Source: Brachionus plicatilis (Eukaryota; Rotifera; Eurotatoria; Ploima; Brachionidae). Taken from it: 59,677 nucleotides of DNA. A model generated the notes under the pieces. It saw only the letters and a program-made list of their open reading frames with translations, was not told the DNA's origin and did no database searches. Shown here in pieces: positions 44,010 to 57,500 of the stretch. Within the stretch, counting starts at the first letter, position 1. Each line of letters opens with the position of its first letter. Location: NCBI GenBank assembly GCA_010279815.1, contig QEOQ01000303.1:2512960-2572636 (forward strand), written 5' to 3'. A program made the translations under genes and the position numbers.

Positions 44010-47000
44010 TGAAAAATTGAAACTTGCATAAATTATTAAAATAATGGAACTGACAGGTCCTGTGTCAAATTCTGAGAACTGGACGCTTCTTATTGAGACT
44101 TTATGCTCTAAATTCGGAGCTACTAAACCGGTATGTAGAACAGGTAACCCTTATGCCAGAGAAGCAGATGTTGTATCGGTCATAAGACTGTCGATGGTGC
44201 TTATCGGAAATGTTTGGCTGAGAAAGATGAATGCATCAGCGCTCTTAAGGTGGAAATTTCCGAGTTGAGAAGTCGAGTTGATGTTATAGAAAGAAGGCAA
44301 AAAGAACCATTACCGACCACAAGTTTTAACTGGTAAAAAATAGTGTCAGGAAAGACTCATAAGGATGAAAATGCAGTTGCAATGATTAGGACAATTACAA
44401 CCGAATTGAAGAAAAAAGAGGAGAGGGGAAATAATGTCATCTTAACGCTTCCAGAAACTAAACTCGCTGATCCTAATGGAGAGGCCGAATTTGCTAAGAA
44501 GCTAGCCACAGATATGGGAATTTCCGAAATGAAAATAAAAAATGTGAGACGAATCAAACGTAAACTGGAAAGTTCAACAACAATTTTAATCACAAATAAG
44601 ACAGATCCTGTATTGGGAGTTGTAGAGATGGAAACAAAAGAAGCAAAAACGGAAATGGTTCGAAAATCTAGGAGTCTTCGCCAGATTAATGAATACAAGA
44701 CGTCTATGTAAACGAAGATTTGACACCAAGCGAAAGGATAGCAGATAGAAAACTCCGACAAGAACGCGACCACAAAAATAACAAACTCACAGAATCAACT
44801 ACAATTAATGGACGCATTTTCAAATTTAAAACATGTCCAGATGGAAAGAAAAGATTTTGGGTAATCAGAAACGGTGAGTTGAAGCTCGTCCTGTCTATTC
44901 TTGAACGACAATAGCAACAAAAACCTATTTTGTCAAGAGGGATCAGTGCCTCATTTGACCTCAATGGAAATACGGTGAATTTTGACCCCGGCTTGGACTC
45001 AATGGAGATTCATACGAGTTCTCTTAATATATCTATGGCAAAATTGGCTTACCAACCAAATGAAAATTCAAGCTCTGATACCCTTGATAACAGCTTTGTA
45101 TCTTCGTTCTCAAAAAGCTCAAATGATTCATCCTGTCATCTCTTTGACGCGAGTTCATCCTCTAAGTCTCAAACTTCAACTGAAACAACTTCAACAAATC
45201 AGCATGGTAAGCTAAAATTTTGGTACACAAATGCAACAAGTTTGAATAATAAGCTGCATTTGCTTAAAGCGAATATCTCCGCCTTGTCATCTGATGTAAT
45301 CGATATTAGCATTTCTAGATCAATAACAACTGCTGCAAAACTTCTTTCTCAACGAGTTTACTCTGGTTTAGTTTTGGTTGGCGACTTTAACATGCCAGAC
45401 ATTGATTGGGATGAAAATGGGAGCGCGGTCTTACCAAATTTAACTTCACATAGTGCGTTTGTCATTGACACCATAAGCAATTCCACTCTTGTGCAGCTTG
45501 TAACAGGCAATATTTTTATTACTAATGGGCAATTTAGGAGTCTACTTGATCTTGTCTTAGTTAGCCATTCAAATCGAGTATCAGTTGTAGATATTGGTCC
45601 GCCTTTAGCGACTGATGCTTTAGGAAGCCATTGCAGTCTGACTTTTAAGTACATATCAGAATATCTCCAGTGAGAGCATACGATAGCAGAAATTTTAACT
45701 GGAGAACAGGAGATTACATCTCTATGAACTTTCATTTTAAATCACAGAATTGAGACAGTATTTTCGAAAGTGAACCAATAAATGAAAACTTGCCTTCGTT
45801 TTTTGGATTTTTTGGGGCAGCCAGTGAACTCTTTATCAAACGACGTCGTGAACCACCGGTGAATCGTAGCCTCCTTGGTGGAATAGCCAAATTGCTACCC
45901 TCGTTAGACGCAAAAGACGCCTTTTTATTGTCAATGTGTCAATAAGAAGAATGATGAACTCACTGAAAAGTATAAAAATGTCTGTAAACTAATCAAGATT
46001 GTTGTTAAAAAGAGAATAATCACATTTGAATATAAATTGGCAAAGCATGCGAAGGAGAACCTCAAAAGACTGTACTCCTATATAAATCATAAATTCTCAG
46101 CAAGAGAGTCTATTGCAGCAATAAGGGACAAGGAGGGAGAACTTGTAACGACAAAGCTAGTATATGTGAGCTACTAAATCATTTTTTTCAGTCAGTCTAC
46201 GAGGCACCAACTCAAAAAGAATTTATTTTTCATGCTACCAACATTTTTCAATGTCGTGCTCATCCAGACCAAGATTTTAAGGAAGAAGATATTGTTACAC
46301 CAGAAAAAGTTATGCTTAAGCTCAAAAGCCTTCGTAGTGACAAGACATCGGGTGTTGATCAGACACCTACACATGCAATTAAGATGTGTGCCGATTTAAA
46401 TTTTTTAAAAATCCCTTAAAGACTCTGCCTTACCTAGGGATTGGAGAGAGGCCAACGTAACGCCCATTTTTAAGAAAGACAGCAGGACTGAAGTGGGAAA
46501 TTATCGTCCAGTGTCACTTACCTCAGTGCCTTGTAAAGTAATGGAATCGCTCGTTAAAGATTATATTCATAAGCATTTGGATTATCACAAGCTACTATCG
46601 AATAAACAACACGGCTTCGTCACCCATAAATCTTGTGAGACAAACCTCCTTGAAACCGTAGATTTTCTTACAGATTGTGTTAGTCGCAGACAACCAGCTG
46701 ACGTGATTTATTTTGACTTTGAAAAAGCTTTCGACAAAGTCTCACATGAGTTCCTTATCGTAAAACTTAAAGCCTACGAAATCCCATTATTGGTCGTCAA
46801 CTGGATAAAGGCATTTCTTAGTAAAAGAAAACAACGTGTTGTAATAGTCGATATTGTATCCGAATGGAAACCAGTTACTAGTAGAGTACCTCAGGGCTCA
46901 GTTCTTGGTCCACTTTTGTTTGACATATATATCAATGATCTTCCTGAAGTATGCAGTTCTATATGCAAGCTCTACGCTGACGATACAAAACTCATGAGAT

Positions 47001-47960
47001 CTTTAAAAAAAAATGATGGTTCGAAATTTCTGCAGCAGGGTCTTGACAGGCTAATTGAATGGTCCGATCTGTGGCAAATGAGTTTTAACAAATAAAAATG
47101 TGTAGTAATGCAATTTGGAGCCGATAACCCGAGCCATGAGTATAAAATGAATTGCTTTAAACTATCCAAGGCAACCAACGAACATGACCTTGGTATCATC
47201 ATTACCAGCGATCTTAAATCCAGTGAAAAATCTAAAAAAGCAGCAGTTAGAGCAATGTTGCTATCTTATAGAATTAAAAATACATTCAGCCTTCTCAATG
47301 CACGGTTTGTCAACCTCCTCTATAAGTCATTCGTAAGACCTCATCTCGAAATTGCAGTAGCGGCTTGGAATCCATATCGACCCACTGATATTGAAATTCT
47401 TGAGCGAGTTCAAAGAAAATTCCCCAGATTAGCTCCGGAGCTTAAGTCTAAGCCGTATTTAGAAAGAAGAGTCGCTCTTGGCTGGATTTCACTTGAAGAC
47501 AGACGTAAAAGAGGTGATTTTATTCAGCTACAAAAGATAAATCATGGATATGATAGAGTAGAGCTAATTCATGGATATTAGTTTCTGGCTTCAAATAAAT
47601 TAGATAGTCCCGCGGGTGGTTCAAGACGAGGTCAACTATCTATTGAGAGACAACTTTTGAGAAATTGTGAAGCACGCTACAACTTTTTTACGAATCGAAC
47701 AGCAGGTAACTGGATTGCATTAGACGTAGAAACTCGAAGAGTTAAAAATACAAATACTTTTAGAAACAGAATAGATAAACTGCTTGATTTTAACTTAACA
47801 ATCAAATGTGGACAAAAAAAACAATAACTTAACATTTAGAATGGAGAATATGGACAGAAAATGCTGGTCGCATGCTGTTAAAGCAGGGTATTTACCAATA
47901 CCACTGCTTGGGATAAATTTATCCCTACAATTTTTACTACTACTACTACTATTTAAGAAA
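44010..47960 (+). mobile_element. Decayed, nearly full-length CR1/Jockey-like LINE (ORF1 + ORF2)
   Basis: ORF1 remnants (about 44240-44910, two frames): a charged helical part, then NNVILTLPE, MGISEMKIKNVRRIKRK and, after a frameshift near 44710, VYVNEDLTPSERIADRKLRQ, as in ORF1 proteins of CR1-like elements. ORF2 from about 44930: endonuclease start KLKFWYTNATSLNNK, an apparent internal deletion, then LVLVGDFNMPDIDW and LLDLVLVSHSNR. Reverse transcriptase: GNYRPVSLTSVPCKVME, NKQHGFVTHKSCETNLLE, YFDFEKAFDKVSH, VPQGSVLGPLLF and the YADD box at about 46980. The thumb contains VRPHLEIAVAAWNPY. Frames change repeatedly and stops occur (47092, 47579). The 3' end shows an (ACT)n tail near 47935-47950. 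Related to, but distinct from, the fragment at 3752-5755. Confidence 0.88.
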
Positions 47961-50018
47961 AAAAATCTTATTCTTTAAGTAGATCTGTTCAATCTTTTTG
48001 ACCTTTAGGGCCTCTAACAATGGTGCAGTTCTCGTATATTTTTCAACACCAAAAACTTTTTAAAATATTTTTATTATAAAATAATTTGTATTAAAATAAC
48101 TTATTTTCAGGAAATTAAGCTTTATTTTCTTTCTAATAAAAGAGAATTTTGTTAAGCTCATACACAGGACTTATTATTAGAATTTTAATTTTAATTCTTA
48201 TATTTAATCAACTGCTACAGCTTGAAGTAATCAACTGCTACAATCAATTAAAACTTTTGGAATATTTTAGCGAAGGTTCAAAGATAAAATATAATCCAAA
48301 AATTAATAATATAGACTGGCCAAATTTAGATAAATATTAACAAAAATTATCATTAAGAAAAAAAAATAAGTTGGTTTGATAAAAATTAAAAACAAAAATC
48401 TTGTGACGCATTTTAAAATTTAAATAATGAATTATTTAAAAATATTAAATGAAATTTTTGGGAAAGTTATACGAATTTACTGGATCGTGATCTTTTTTGG
48501 CTAAAAATCATGATTTCTTTTTCTTCTTTAATTTAATAATTTCAAACTTAAATTAAATAATGGACGTTTAATTTTGAATTCTTTTTTTCTAAATTTTATT
48601 ATATCTTGAATACCAAACAAAAAATGTTAAAAAATTAAAAAAAAAATTTCATCATATGACTGGCTCATTTAATTTAATAAGAATAATTCATACTATAATT
48701 TTACTAAATTTTAATTTTTAATTTTCGTCTTTTTAAAAAGTGCTCTTTGAGCAAACAAATAAATAATTATTGTAGAAAAATGGAGTCAGGTTTTAAGTTT
48801 GTTGACTTAACTGGCAAAAAGAATTGTGACAATGTTAGAAAATCAAGGGGGAGAGAACTAATTGTCTTAAAAAATACAGTTCTAATTTTTTTTTAAATTT
48901 GTATCATGTATCATACATGAGGTAACAGTAAAAAAATATAGATAAATCTGGCACAAATAAATCCATTTTTGGAAATTATTCTTAATATCGGTCCTAAAAT
49001 TAATTGTGTTTTCATTTTGAGTGTTCCATATATATATGTTTTATAGTTAATCTCTTTTTAGTATCAAAACGGAAATAAACCGGAGATGAAACTTCATCCT
49101 TGATCGAAAATCAGGAAAATCTAGCTTTTGGAAATAACTAATTTTATGGGACTGATTTCTAGCCGAATTCTCTAATTGTGTAACAGTAAATTTCATTTAT
49201 AAAAAATTTTATTTATCAAAAAAAATTAATTTTAAAATAGGTGAAAAAAATCGCTTAAAAATTTTTGATTTTTTTCTCGGGTTTGGTTAAAAAACTAGAT
49301 CTCTTCACACCAGATAGGGTCATTTTGGTATCTAAAAACCTTATAGTTAAGATTTGGAATTTTTTTTAAGTGTTATCCCATTAAAATAATATTTTCTGCA
49401 TGGCATATCATATTGTCTTGTTTAAGGAATATTTGAGACAAAGGAAGATTGAAAAGTGTTGAACCAGTCTATGCAGAATTTCCCTTCTGACTAAAAATAT
49501 TCTATTTATTAATTTTATATAATTAATGTTACTATTTTTTAATATTTTACAAGTTGAATTAAAAAAATATTCAATTAAATCACCGCTTGTTTGACACTCT
49601 TTTAGAGTAGGAATTCAAAATATTTTTTACATTTAATTCCTTAAACATATTTTTTGAGTGCCTTTCTGTCTTTCTCTATAATTAAATTTATATTAAAATG
49701 CAATTAAATGTTTAAAAAAAAAATAATAAAAATGATAAAGATTTCTACTTTGAAATAATAAATAAAACAAAATATTCTTGATTAACCTATATGTCTAAAA
49801 ATCAAACAAATCGCTTGAATTGATTCAAAAATTTTCATTTAAAAAAATATAGGCATCACATTTGAATTATAATTATAAAAAACGAAAATCTTAATTAACT
49901 CTTTTTAATTATGAAATAATTTTAAAATTGTAAAAAAACTAAATTAAAAAATATTTTATTAATTTGAACACCTGTTCTTTTTTTAAAGTCTTATTTCGTT
50001 TTCAAATTTATGAATTTT
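47961..50018. other. Intergenic AT-rich DNA
   Basis: Lies between the LINE tail and the 3' end of goliath-like copy 2. A 63-codon frame at 48149-48340 (hydrophobic start, then KYNPKINNIDWPNLDKY) follows a possible acceptor at 48110 but has no partner exons; left unassigned. Nothing else was recognised. Confidence 0.5.
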
Positions 50019-53000
50019 TTAAGATGAATTGGTGTTAGCCTTTTCTTTTACAGGTTCACTTTTAGTTGATTTCTCTCGATCTCTTTCATTCGGTTCTGTA
50101 AACGGGATTTTTAAAAAATAATTTAAAAACCAGTTTGAAATTTACCTTCATCCTCTTGAACGATTTTTTTACAATTATTTTCAGGTGCATGCTGCGCCAT
50201 TTTTTCACCAAAAAAAGTTAGCCTGGTATTTGTATTAATTTCATCAATGTCATCTAATGAATAGCTTTTTAAATGATTACGCTGAAATTCTGCATATACC
50301 ATGCTGCGTTGTTCAACACTGTTTATGAAACTATTATTAGGAACACCTGCTGAAAAGAAGCTTGGCGATATGCTGGTATTGTGAATTGTATAGATTGCAT
50401 CATTTTGGCTATTTTGATGTGCCAATATTGCTTCAGCTATCTCTTCATTAGACCTGATTAGTTTTAAACGCTGCAGAATGCTGAAAAAAACATTGCTCCT
50501 TGTCTCTATCTTCATTTTGAAAGTTTGTAATAATTATCAAAATTAAATTTTAGCTCACTTCAATTCCGTGATACCGCAAGATGTCTATTTTACAGATGGG
50601 ACATGTTTTGTTTTCAGTCATCCATTGATCAATTTCTTCTCGGTGAAAAATGTGTCTTAAATGTATTAGCTAATTAAAGATAAAAAAACAAATTTGAAGT
50701 TCAAAATTCAATCAAATTTGTTTCTCTTTAGCTTTATTAAATAATTTATTATCAAAAAAATTTAAATTTTTTGCAAATTTAATGACGATTTATCTAAATT
50801 TCTTATTGCATCAGTAAATACCAAAAAATTATTTTACGCAATTATTGATTAAGTTAATATTTTTATTGCATGATGAATTCTCAATTTTCTATATATTTTT
50901 CTTGAATTTGAACAAAAATAAATTGAAATGAAAATATCTTTTCTAGAAATCAAAATATTGAATTAAATGACCGTGATTATTTTGCGAATGTGGTGACAGT
51001 AAAAATGAAAGTAACAACGATAATGCCATAACTGAACCAACTACTTTCAAAAAGCAAAAAAATTGTGCAGACATTTCACAATAAAATTTCACTGTTTATT
51101 AATTAAGGTAAATAATAATTTTTAGATCAAAAGCCAAAACCTGGGAGGAAAAAAAAGCAGAGCTTCAATGAAGAAGATTTATTAAAAAATAATTAGCCTT
51201 TTTTTGTTTTTTTTAGTCGACACAATTGAGCTAAAAATTTTTTAATTCCGTATTATTAATAAGGATAAGAATTTTTAACATGTTATTTGTAAAAATGAAA
51301 TCTTTAAGAAAAATTAGTGATAAAATTAGAAATAAGAGTTATTAAAAATTAACACATTTAATACTTTAATTATCTTAAAGGAAAATACTAAAAAAGTTTT
51401 TTTAAAAAGCAAATATTTTAAAATGTTTTCAAAATAAATTATTAACTACCTGACAATAGTAACTAAATGATAATGCCAAAAGAAAATTTTTGTTTGATTT
51501 AATACTACGATAAAATAAAATTTTAAAAGAGCCTTTACTAATTTTTAAAATGTAATGAAACTTTAATTAAAGGTCTTTTCCGTTGTTGGTTTTTTGGCTA
51601 ATTTTTTTTAAACTTTATCTATAAACAAAAATAAATTGTTATAATTTTGAACATTTTTTTCATTATTACTTCATAAATTCCTTAAAAAAATAATTAATTA
51701 AATTAACACTATTTTAAAAAAATTTGAAATTCACAGAAATTTAAAATCAAAAAACAATTAGCACAATGATTTCGTAAATTTCAAATGAAAAATGAACAAA
51801 AATAACTAATTGTCCACAAATATATCTTTAAAATACTTTTTTTTCTGAGCAGAACAATTTTGTTCTAATAAAACATTAATAGATTTTTCAAAATGAATAA
51901 TGATGTAATAACTTTTGTTGAAATTTAAGATATCATGTTTTAATCGGATTTTTTACAATTTTAAATAAATTGCTCTGCAACAGATACAAATTGCTCCCAA
52001 CTTCACTTCCCCTAAAAGATTTGTATATGAGGTTGGGTGAAGTGTAAGTTTTGGATCTCAAATAAATTAAGTAGACATAGTTACTGTGTTTTTAGTCAAA
52101 TTATTCAAAATTAATCTATTTAGTAAAAGGAGTTAGTTAATTTAAATAAGCGCGAATTTAATTTGATTTATTTTTTGAAAATTTTTTATTAAAAAAGGCA
52201 CAATATCAAGGGTAATGTAAATTAAGCTGATATTATTTGAATTAATTGAGTCAACCAAAACAAATGCTCTTTTAACAAACCCAATATTATCTGGCTTGTT
52301 AAAAGGTATTAAAAATATATTTAGAATAAAAACAATAATTTTATTCCTAAAACAACTTTTTTAGAATTTTTCAAAAATTAATTGTTAGACAAAGTAAAAT
52401 TTTAATCAAACTTATTTTTTTTCTCCTAAAATAAATTAAATTAATCAAAAATTTTGATGCTTTTCTTTCAATTTCAAAAAAACTTTGGGCTCGCACTTAT
52501 AAAATTAAATTATTTTATACAATTTTACTTTTTGAATTTGTTTTTCAAGCATTAAAAATCTTAATTTTAATTTTGATAATTGATTAGAGATATTAATTTG
52601 TATATAAGCTAGAGACTAATAAAAGATAATTTTATTAGTAATTGTAGTTGCTTAGAATTTTTTTAATGGTTTGTAAAATTCAATTTTTCTTAAAAATTCA
52701 TGCAGAATATAATCAAAGATTTGACATCTAGTAAATGCTTATTTTTTTTCAGAACTAGTTTATCTTTAAAAAAAAATATATAGAAAAATTGATTTCAACT
52801 TCCCTTGACGGATTTTATTAATTCATTAGCCACTTGACTAGACTTTAGACTTGACTAAGGAAATGAATGTGTTCATCTTTAAAATTCAATCGAAAACAAT
52901 GTATAATGCTTAGAACAAAAAATCATTAAATAAAATCAATTCGACGGAAGGAGAAGAAAAAAGATCAAAAGAGTCAAATTTTGATGATTAAAATTCGTTT

Positions 53001-54242
53001 TTTTTTATCTAAAAATAAAAAATTTCTTTCTTAAAATACATTAATTATTTTTCTATAATTTTTTAAAAAATAAACCTTTAAATAAAGTGCAAAGTACAGA
53101 ATGTGCGTAATCTTTAAATGAAACAAAATGCTTCAAATTTTTTTCATCAACCAATTTTTTCTTTTAAAAAATTTAAAATTTAAAATCTCGCGTAATCTTA
53201 CGAAAAAAGAATTAATTTTCGTAAGATCCATTCTTAAAGGAAAAATAAAAAATCAAAATTTACTTACGAACAGGGTAAAATTCGAATGGAATCATTTATG
53301 TTGTAATTTTCCATGCATATAACACAAACATCATTAAGTTCCTTAGTTTATTTAACTTTTACACAAAATAAAAAAAAATAATGTTTACAAAATTACTCGG
53401 TCGTTGGCTTTAATTTTTTTAAATTTCATTTTTGAAATGGCACGTTTAGTTAGACGCTCAATTAGTCTCTAAGAAAAATTCATTAATTCCTGATTCATTA
53501 AAATACTTAATAGCTTACTTTAGTCCGCTCTCTCTCTTCGATTAGTCTGGTTTTTTGTACCAAATAGAAGATGGCACAAGAGCCGCCTAGTAAGATCAGC
53601 AAGCACAAATTTCCTATAATAATAAACATTATTGAAACATAGGAAAATCTTTGGTAGTTCAACTCAGTTTCGATGTAAAATTCTCTATTTTCACAATTTT
53701 TCGGGTCAATGGAGACATTTATGTCATCTGTATCTAGCAATGCCTTTAATTTTGTGCCCATTTCATTAGAAATCATAACTACTACCAATTGATTATCTTA
53801 GCATAAAAATATTTTTTTATCTTTTTATTTTTTTTCTCAACAAAATAAAGTTACATTTAGAGCCTCTTATTTTAAAAATTTGTGAATTTTTGCTGATTAA
53901 AATGAGCGCAAGAGCGTTGCTTCGAATGGCATTTTCAATTTTTTGGTCAAATGAACACCCTCCCTGGTCAATCAAAGAAATGTAATTGTATGTAACCGGC
54001 TCATTCAGGTAGCTGGAGCAGCCTTGGCTAACAACTTGAGAGCGATTTACCAGTGAAAAACTTTTGGCCAAAACCAATCGTCCATGGATCTTGCTTGTCT
54101 GGGAATGAACAGAATAAAGGGCTGACAAATGCAGGTTTTGATAAGAGTCGTCATATTTGTTTTTAAGTGTGACTTTGGCAAAGCAGAATTGCTCACCCTT
54201 TGAAACTTGAAATACCAGGAAAAAAATAAGGTAAAAAATCAT
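50019..54242 (-). CDS. Goliath/GRAIL-type PA-TM-RING E3 ubiquitin ligase, copy 2, ~449 aa
   Basis: Seven minus-strand exons join in phase: 54242-53855, 53796-53519, 53468-53397, 53341-53268, 50655-50559, about 50509-50146 and 50095-50019. Domains match copy 1: signal peptide (IFYLIFFLVFQVSKG), PA domain with GCSSYLNEPVTYNYISLIDQ and GGCSFDQKIENAIRSNALAL, a helix (SIMFIIIGNLCLLILLGG region) and RING-H2 with CVIC, CSHIFH and CPIC. The H-x2-C cysteine is Glu 278 here. Exons 3, 4 and 5 are 72, 74 and 97 nt, the same as in copy 1, proving common descent with introns. The charged C-terminal tail differs. The start of exon 6 could be 50509 or 50503. Its start codon faces the AASDH-like gene. Expected role as in copy 1; substrate unknown. 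Confidence 0.88.
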
Positions 54243-54564
54243 GTTTACTCTAAGTCTACTTGGGTTTTACACCAATTTTTTAAATAAATTTTTCAATTCA
54301 AATCGAAAACTTTTCTTTTTTAAAAGATAAATTTGTGGTGACCAGCAGAGCGTATCAAGATTTGGTATTGCTCTGCACAGAAAGTTTTTTCTCGCTTTCT
54401 GGCTTAAAATATCATCATATTTGCTTGTATATGTAGTTTTAAAAATAGATTTTTCTCTTAATGAAATATTTCATTTTCAATTTAATAAAAATTTATGCAA
54501 CAAAATCATCGGAAGTAATTGAGAAAGGAACAATTGAAAAGACAAAGTGAAAAGTTGCTAGACA
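54243..54564. promoter_or_regulatory. Divergent promoter region between goliath-like copy 2 and the AASDH-like gene
   Basis: Only 322 bp separate the two start codons, which point away from each other, so the promoters must overlap or abut. An inverted repeat GCAGAGC (54345-54351) / GCTCTGC (54370-54376) with an 18 bp spacer is the only clear motif. No TATA box is obvious. Confidence 0.5.
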
Positions 54565-57500
54565 ATGCGTAGTTGTCGAAGTTTAGGTGAAATACTAGAA
54601 CAAATTGACGAGAGTGATTCCTGCGCGCTCATTTTTGATGGTTTCGATGGACCTCAAAATGGGTGCATCAGCTATCGACAATTGAAAAATATTTTCAAAT
54701 TGGTAATCAATTAAAACCTATGCCAAAATAATAATTAACTAATTGAATTTATTTATCTAGTATCGGGAAAATATTTTTAAAAATTTTAAAGAAAATTTTC
54801 TAGTTGCGTTTTATGTCAAAGATTGGAACAAAAACTTTTACGAATTATTCCTGAGGTAAGTTAATTTTCACCTTGAAGTGTTTAAGCAATATTCCTTAAA
54901 ATTTTTCAAAACTTCATCTATAAATTTACTCTTTTATTTTTTTGATTAAATAAAAATTCTTTAAATCAAAATAAATAAATTCTAGACAGATTATCTGATA
55001 TATTTGTCAACTTTAGTTTCTTCCAGAAGTCTTTATTTATTTTTTTATTTGAAAATTAACCTCTAAGAAGGATAATATAATGAAAGATTTTTAGCAACAC
55101 TAAAGATTAGAAACAAAAAAAAATATCTAAAAATACAAGTGTAAATTTGAAAAGTTGAAAAAATATTTTTTCGTTGTACTGATCTAAATTTTTTTGAAAA
55201 TCTTCCCCTCATTTTCTAGAATACTATATTTTTATTTGAACATTCTTTTAATGAGTATACAATTTTGAAATAGGTTAGTTATTTTTATTCTTAAAACCTG
55301 GTGAAAAAAACTATTTGAACAATTTACAAATTATTATTTTTTTAATTACTCAATTTGTTCAATAGAAAATAGAAAAATTAAATTTTGATTAGTTGTAATT
55401 ATTTTTGAATGTGAAAATAATCTTCATTAAGCCGGATTTGATTTAAAAAAATTTACAATCAAGAATATAAAAGATACATAAAAAAATTATTCTGAACAAA
55501 TTTTTAAAAATTTTTATTTTGTATCAAGGATTTAAATTAAAAGTTTGATAAAATTCAAAGTATGAAGTCAAAAATAACATATTTAGTCGATAGTAAAAGC
55601 ATTTTAGAAAAAAAATTGAGACATGTACTTTATATGGAACACTGGTTATAATTTTTTATTAAAAAGATGCCATCAATTTAAAAAATACCTCAGAAATTGA
55701 GTTCTTTGTACCTTGAACAAATTATTCTCTATATATAATCAACAAAGATTGTAAAATTATTTATTTTTCAGTGCACCTGGATGGGTTTAAAGGGATCATA
55801 TTTCTAGATGCATATGACCTGGAGTACAAAAATAAACTGACGAACTTTTGAGAAAATTTTTTCCATTTTTGAGACAAGTTACAGTCACTGATTTTCCAAG
55901 AAAAATACTTTTTTGGCTTATTTTCTGGGTATATGGCATGTCTTAAATCTAAAATTTAAATAATTACCGTAAACCCTTGCAAAAACATGCATGGGATAAA
56001 TTTAGTATCTTAAGTTTTAGTGCACGCATAAGTGACCACATAAAATCGTTCTCCTTGTGATGCACAAAAATGCGTTTTTTCATGTTTAAACGCGGCATTA
56101 AAACTCAAAAAACCTGCAATAACGCCGAGTTAAAAACCAAAAATTCTAACATGACCCTGTAAAAAAAAATTAAAATAAATGATGCTTAAAAAAAATTTTT
56201 TTTTAATAAAAAAACTATTTTTAATCATTTTTTAATTTTTAGCCCCGAACTATAACTCAAAATCTTGAATTTTTAAGCATCATATTTATTTTTAAAAAAA
56301 ATTAACTAGTCAATTAACACGGCAAATTTCTGCTAAATTGAACGCTTTTTAATAAACAATTAACTAGCAGATATTTGCAGTAAAAGTAACAAAAATTGTT
56401 GCATTTTTTCTTTTTTGTAACAATCAAAATGTTTAATATTTATTATTTTAAATCATTTTCTATTTGAATTAAATTTTATTATTATTAAGTTGATTTTTAA
56501 AACACTTTTTCAAAATCAGTAAAAAAAAGAAAATGATCGAATAATTTTTAATTTAGTCCTGTGGCACATCAAATGCAACAAACATTTTTGCATATTATCA
56601 AATCGAAAATTTTTTATTAGTTTTAAAAATATCTAATTTACACTTTTATTTTGGTTTGTCTAAAAAGCCTTAAAATTTAGAATAAATATACATTACGCAT
56701 TTTTGCGAAACTCCAACAAACTAAGCAATTTCTCTTTCAGTTTTTGTCTGATCTTTCAAAAGACCTATAATTTGCCATCTTTGTTGAGCTTGATTCTTAT
56801 TTTGCGTCAAATTTTTTTTTCCTTAAAAGATAGTTACATATTATTGAAGTTAATTAATAAAGAGACTTTTATTTTTAAGCTTAAGTGGTCTGCGAAATCC
56901 ATTTTTCAAACAAAAAATAATAACAAAATGTTAAACAAAGATCAGAAATTTTAAGTGGTATAATTGATTCAAAAGGATAAAAAATGAGCTTTGATTAGAT
57001 ACCTAATTCAAGCATAAAAAATTTTAATTTAACGACAATTTTAATTGTAAAAAATAACTTTTTTATATTTTACAGTTTGATTCAGAGTTGTTTAAAAGTC
57101 CCAAACAAAAGTCCACGTCCGGACTTTTTTAATTTGCTAGATCAGGCTTCATTTCAAAAAATTTATATACTCTTGGGTTGTCTAATGCAAATAGATTTGC
57201 CATTTATCAGAATTTTGTTGCAATTTTAGCATAAATTTCTTCTTCAATATTCAAAATTTTTAAGCCTGGACTTGGATTTTTTTTGAAAAAATAAATTAAA
57301 GTCTTTGGTCGGACTTTTGAAAAAAAAAAGAAAAAGTCCGAACTTGGACTTGACTTAAGACTAATGACTTTTAAACAACTCTGGTTTGATTCTAACTTTT
57401 TGTGACACTGTATAAATATTGAAATTCATTTACCATAAGATTTCCTAGGCTTTCGCATAATGAGTGGTTAAAATTTTTTTATCTTTTTTGTCTTTTGTAA

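Noticed and set aside
43052..44029. 325-codon minus-strand frame across the N run
   Set aside because: Consists of unknown residues through the assembly gap.
44357..44964. Minus-strand frames opposite LINE ORF1
   Set aside because: Shadows; the plus frames match CR1-like ORF1 blocks in order.
48149..48340. 63-codon plus frame with a hydrophobic start
   Set aside because: No ATG at its start and no partner exons or family; not enough to call a gene.
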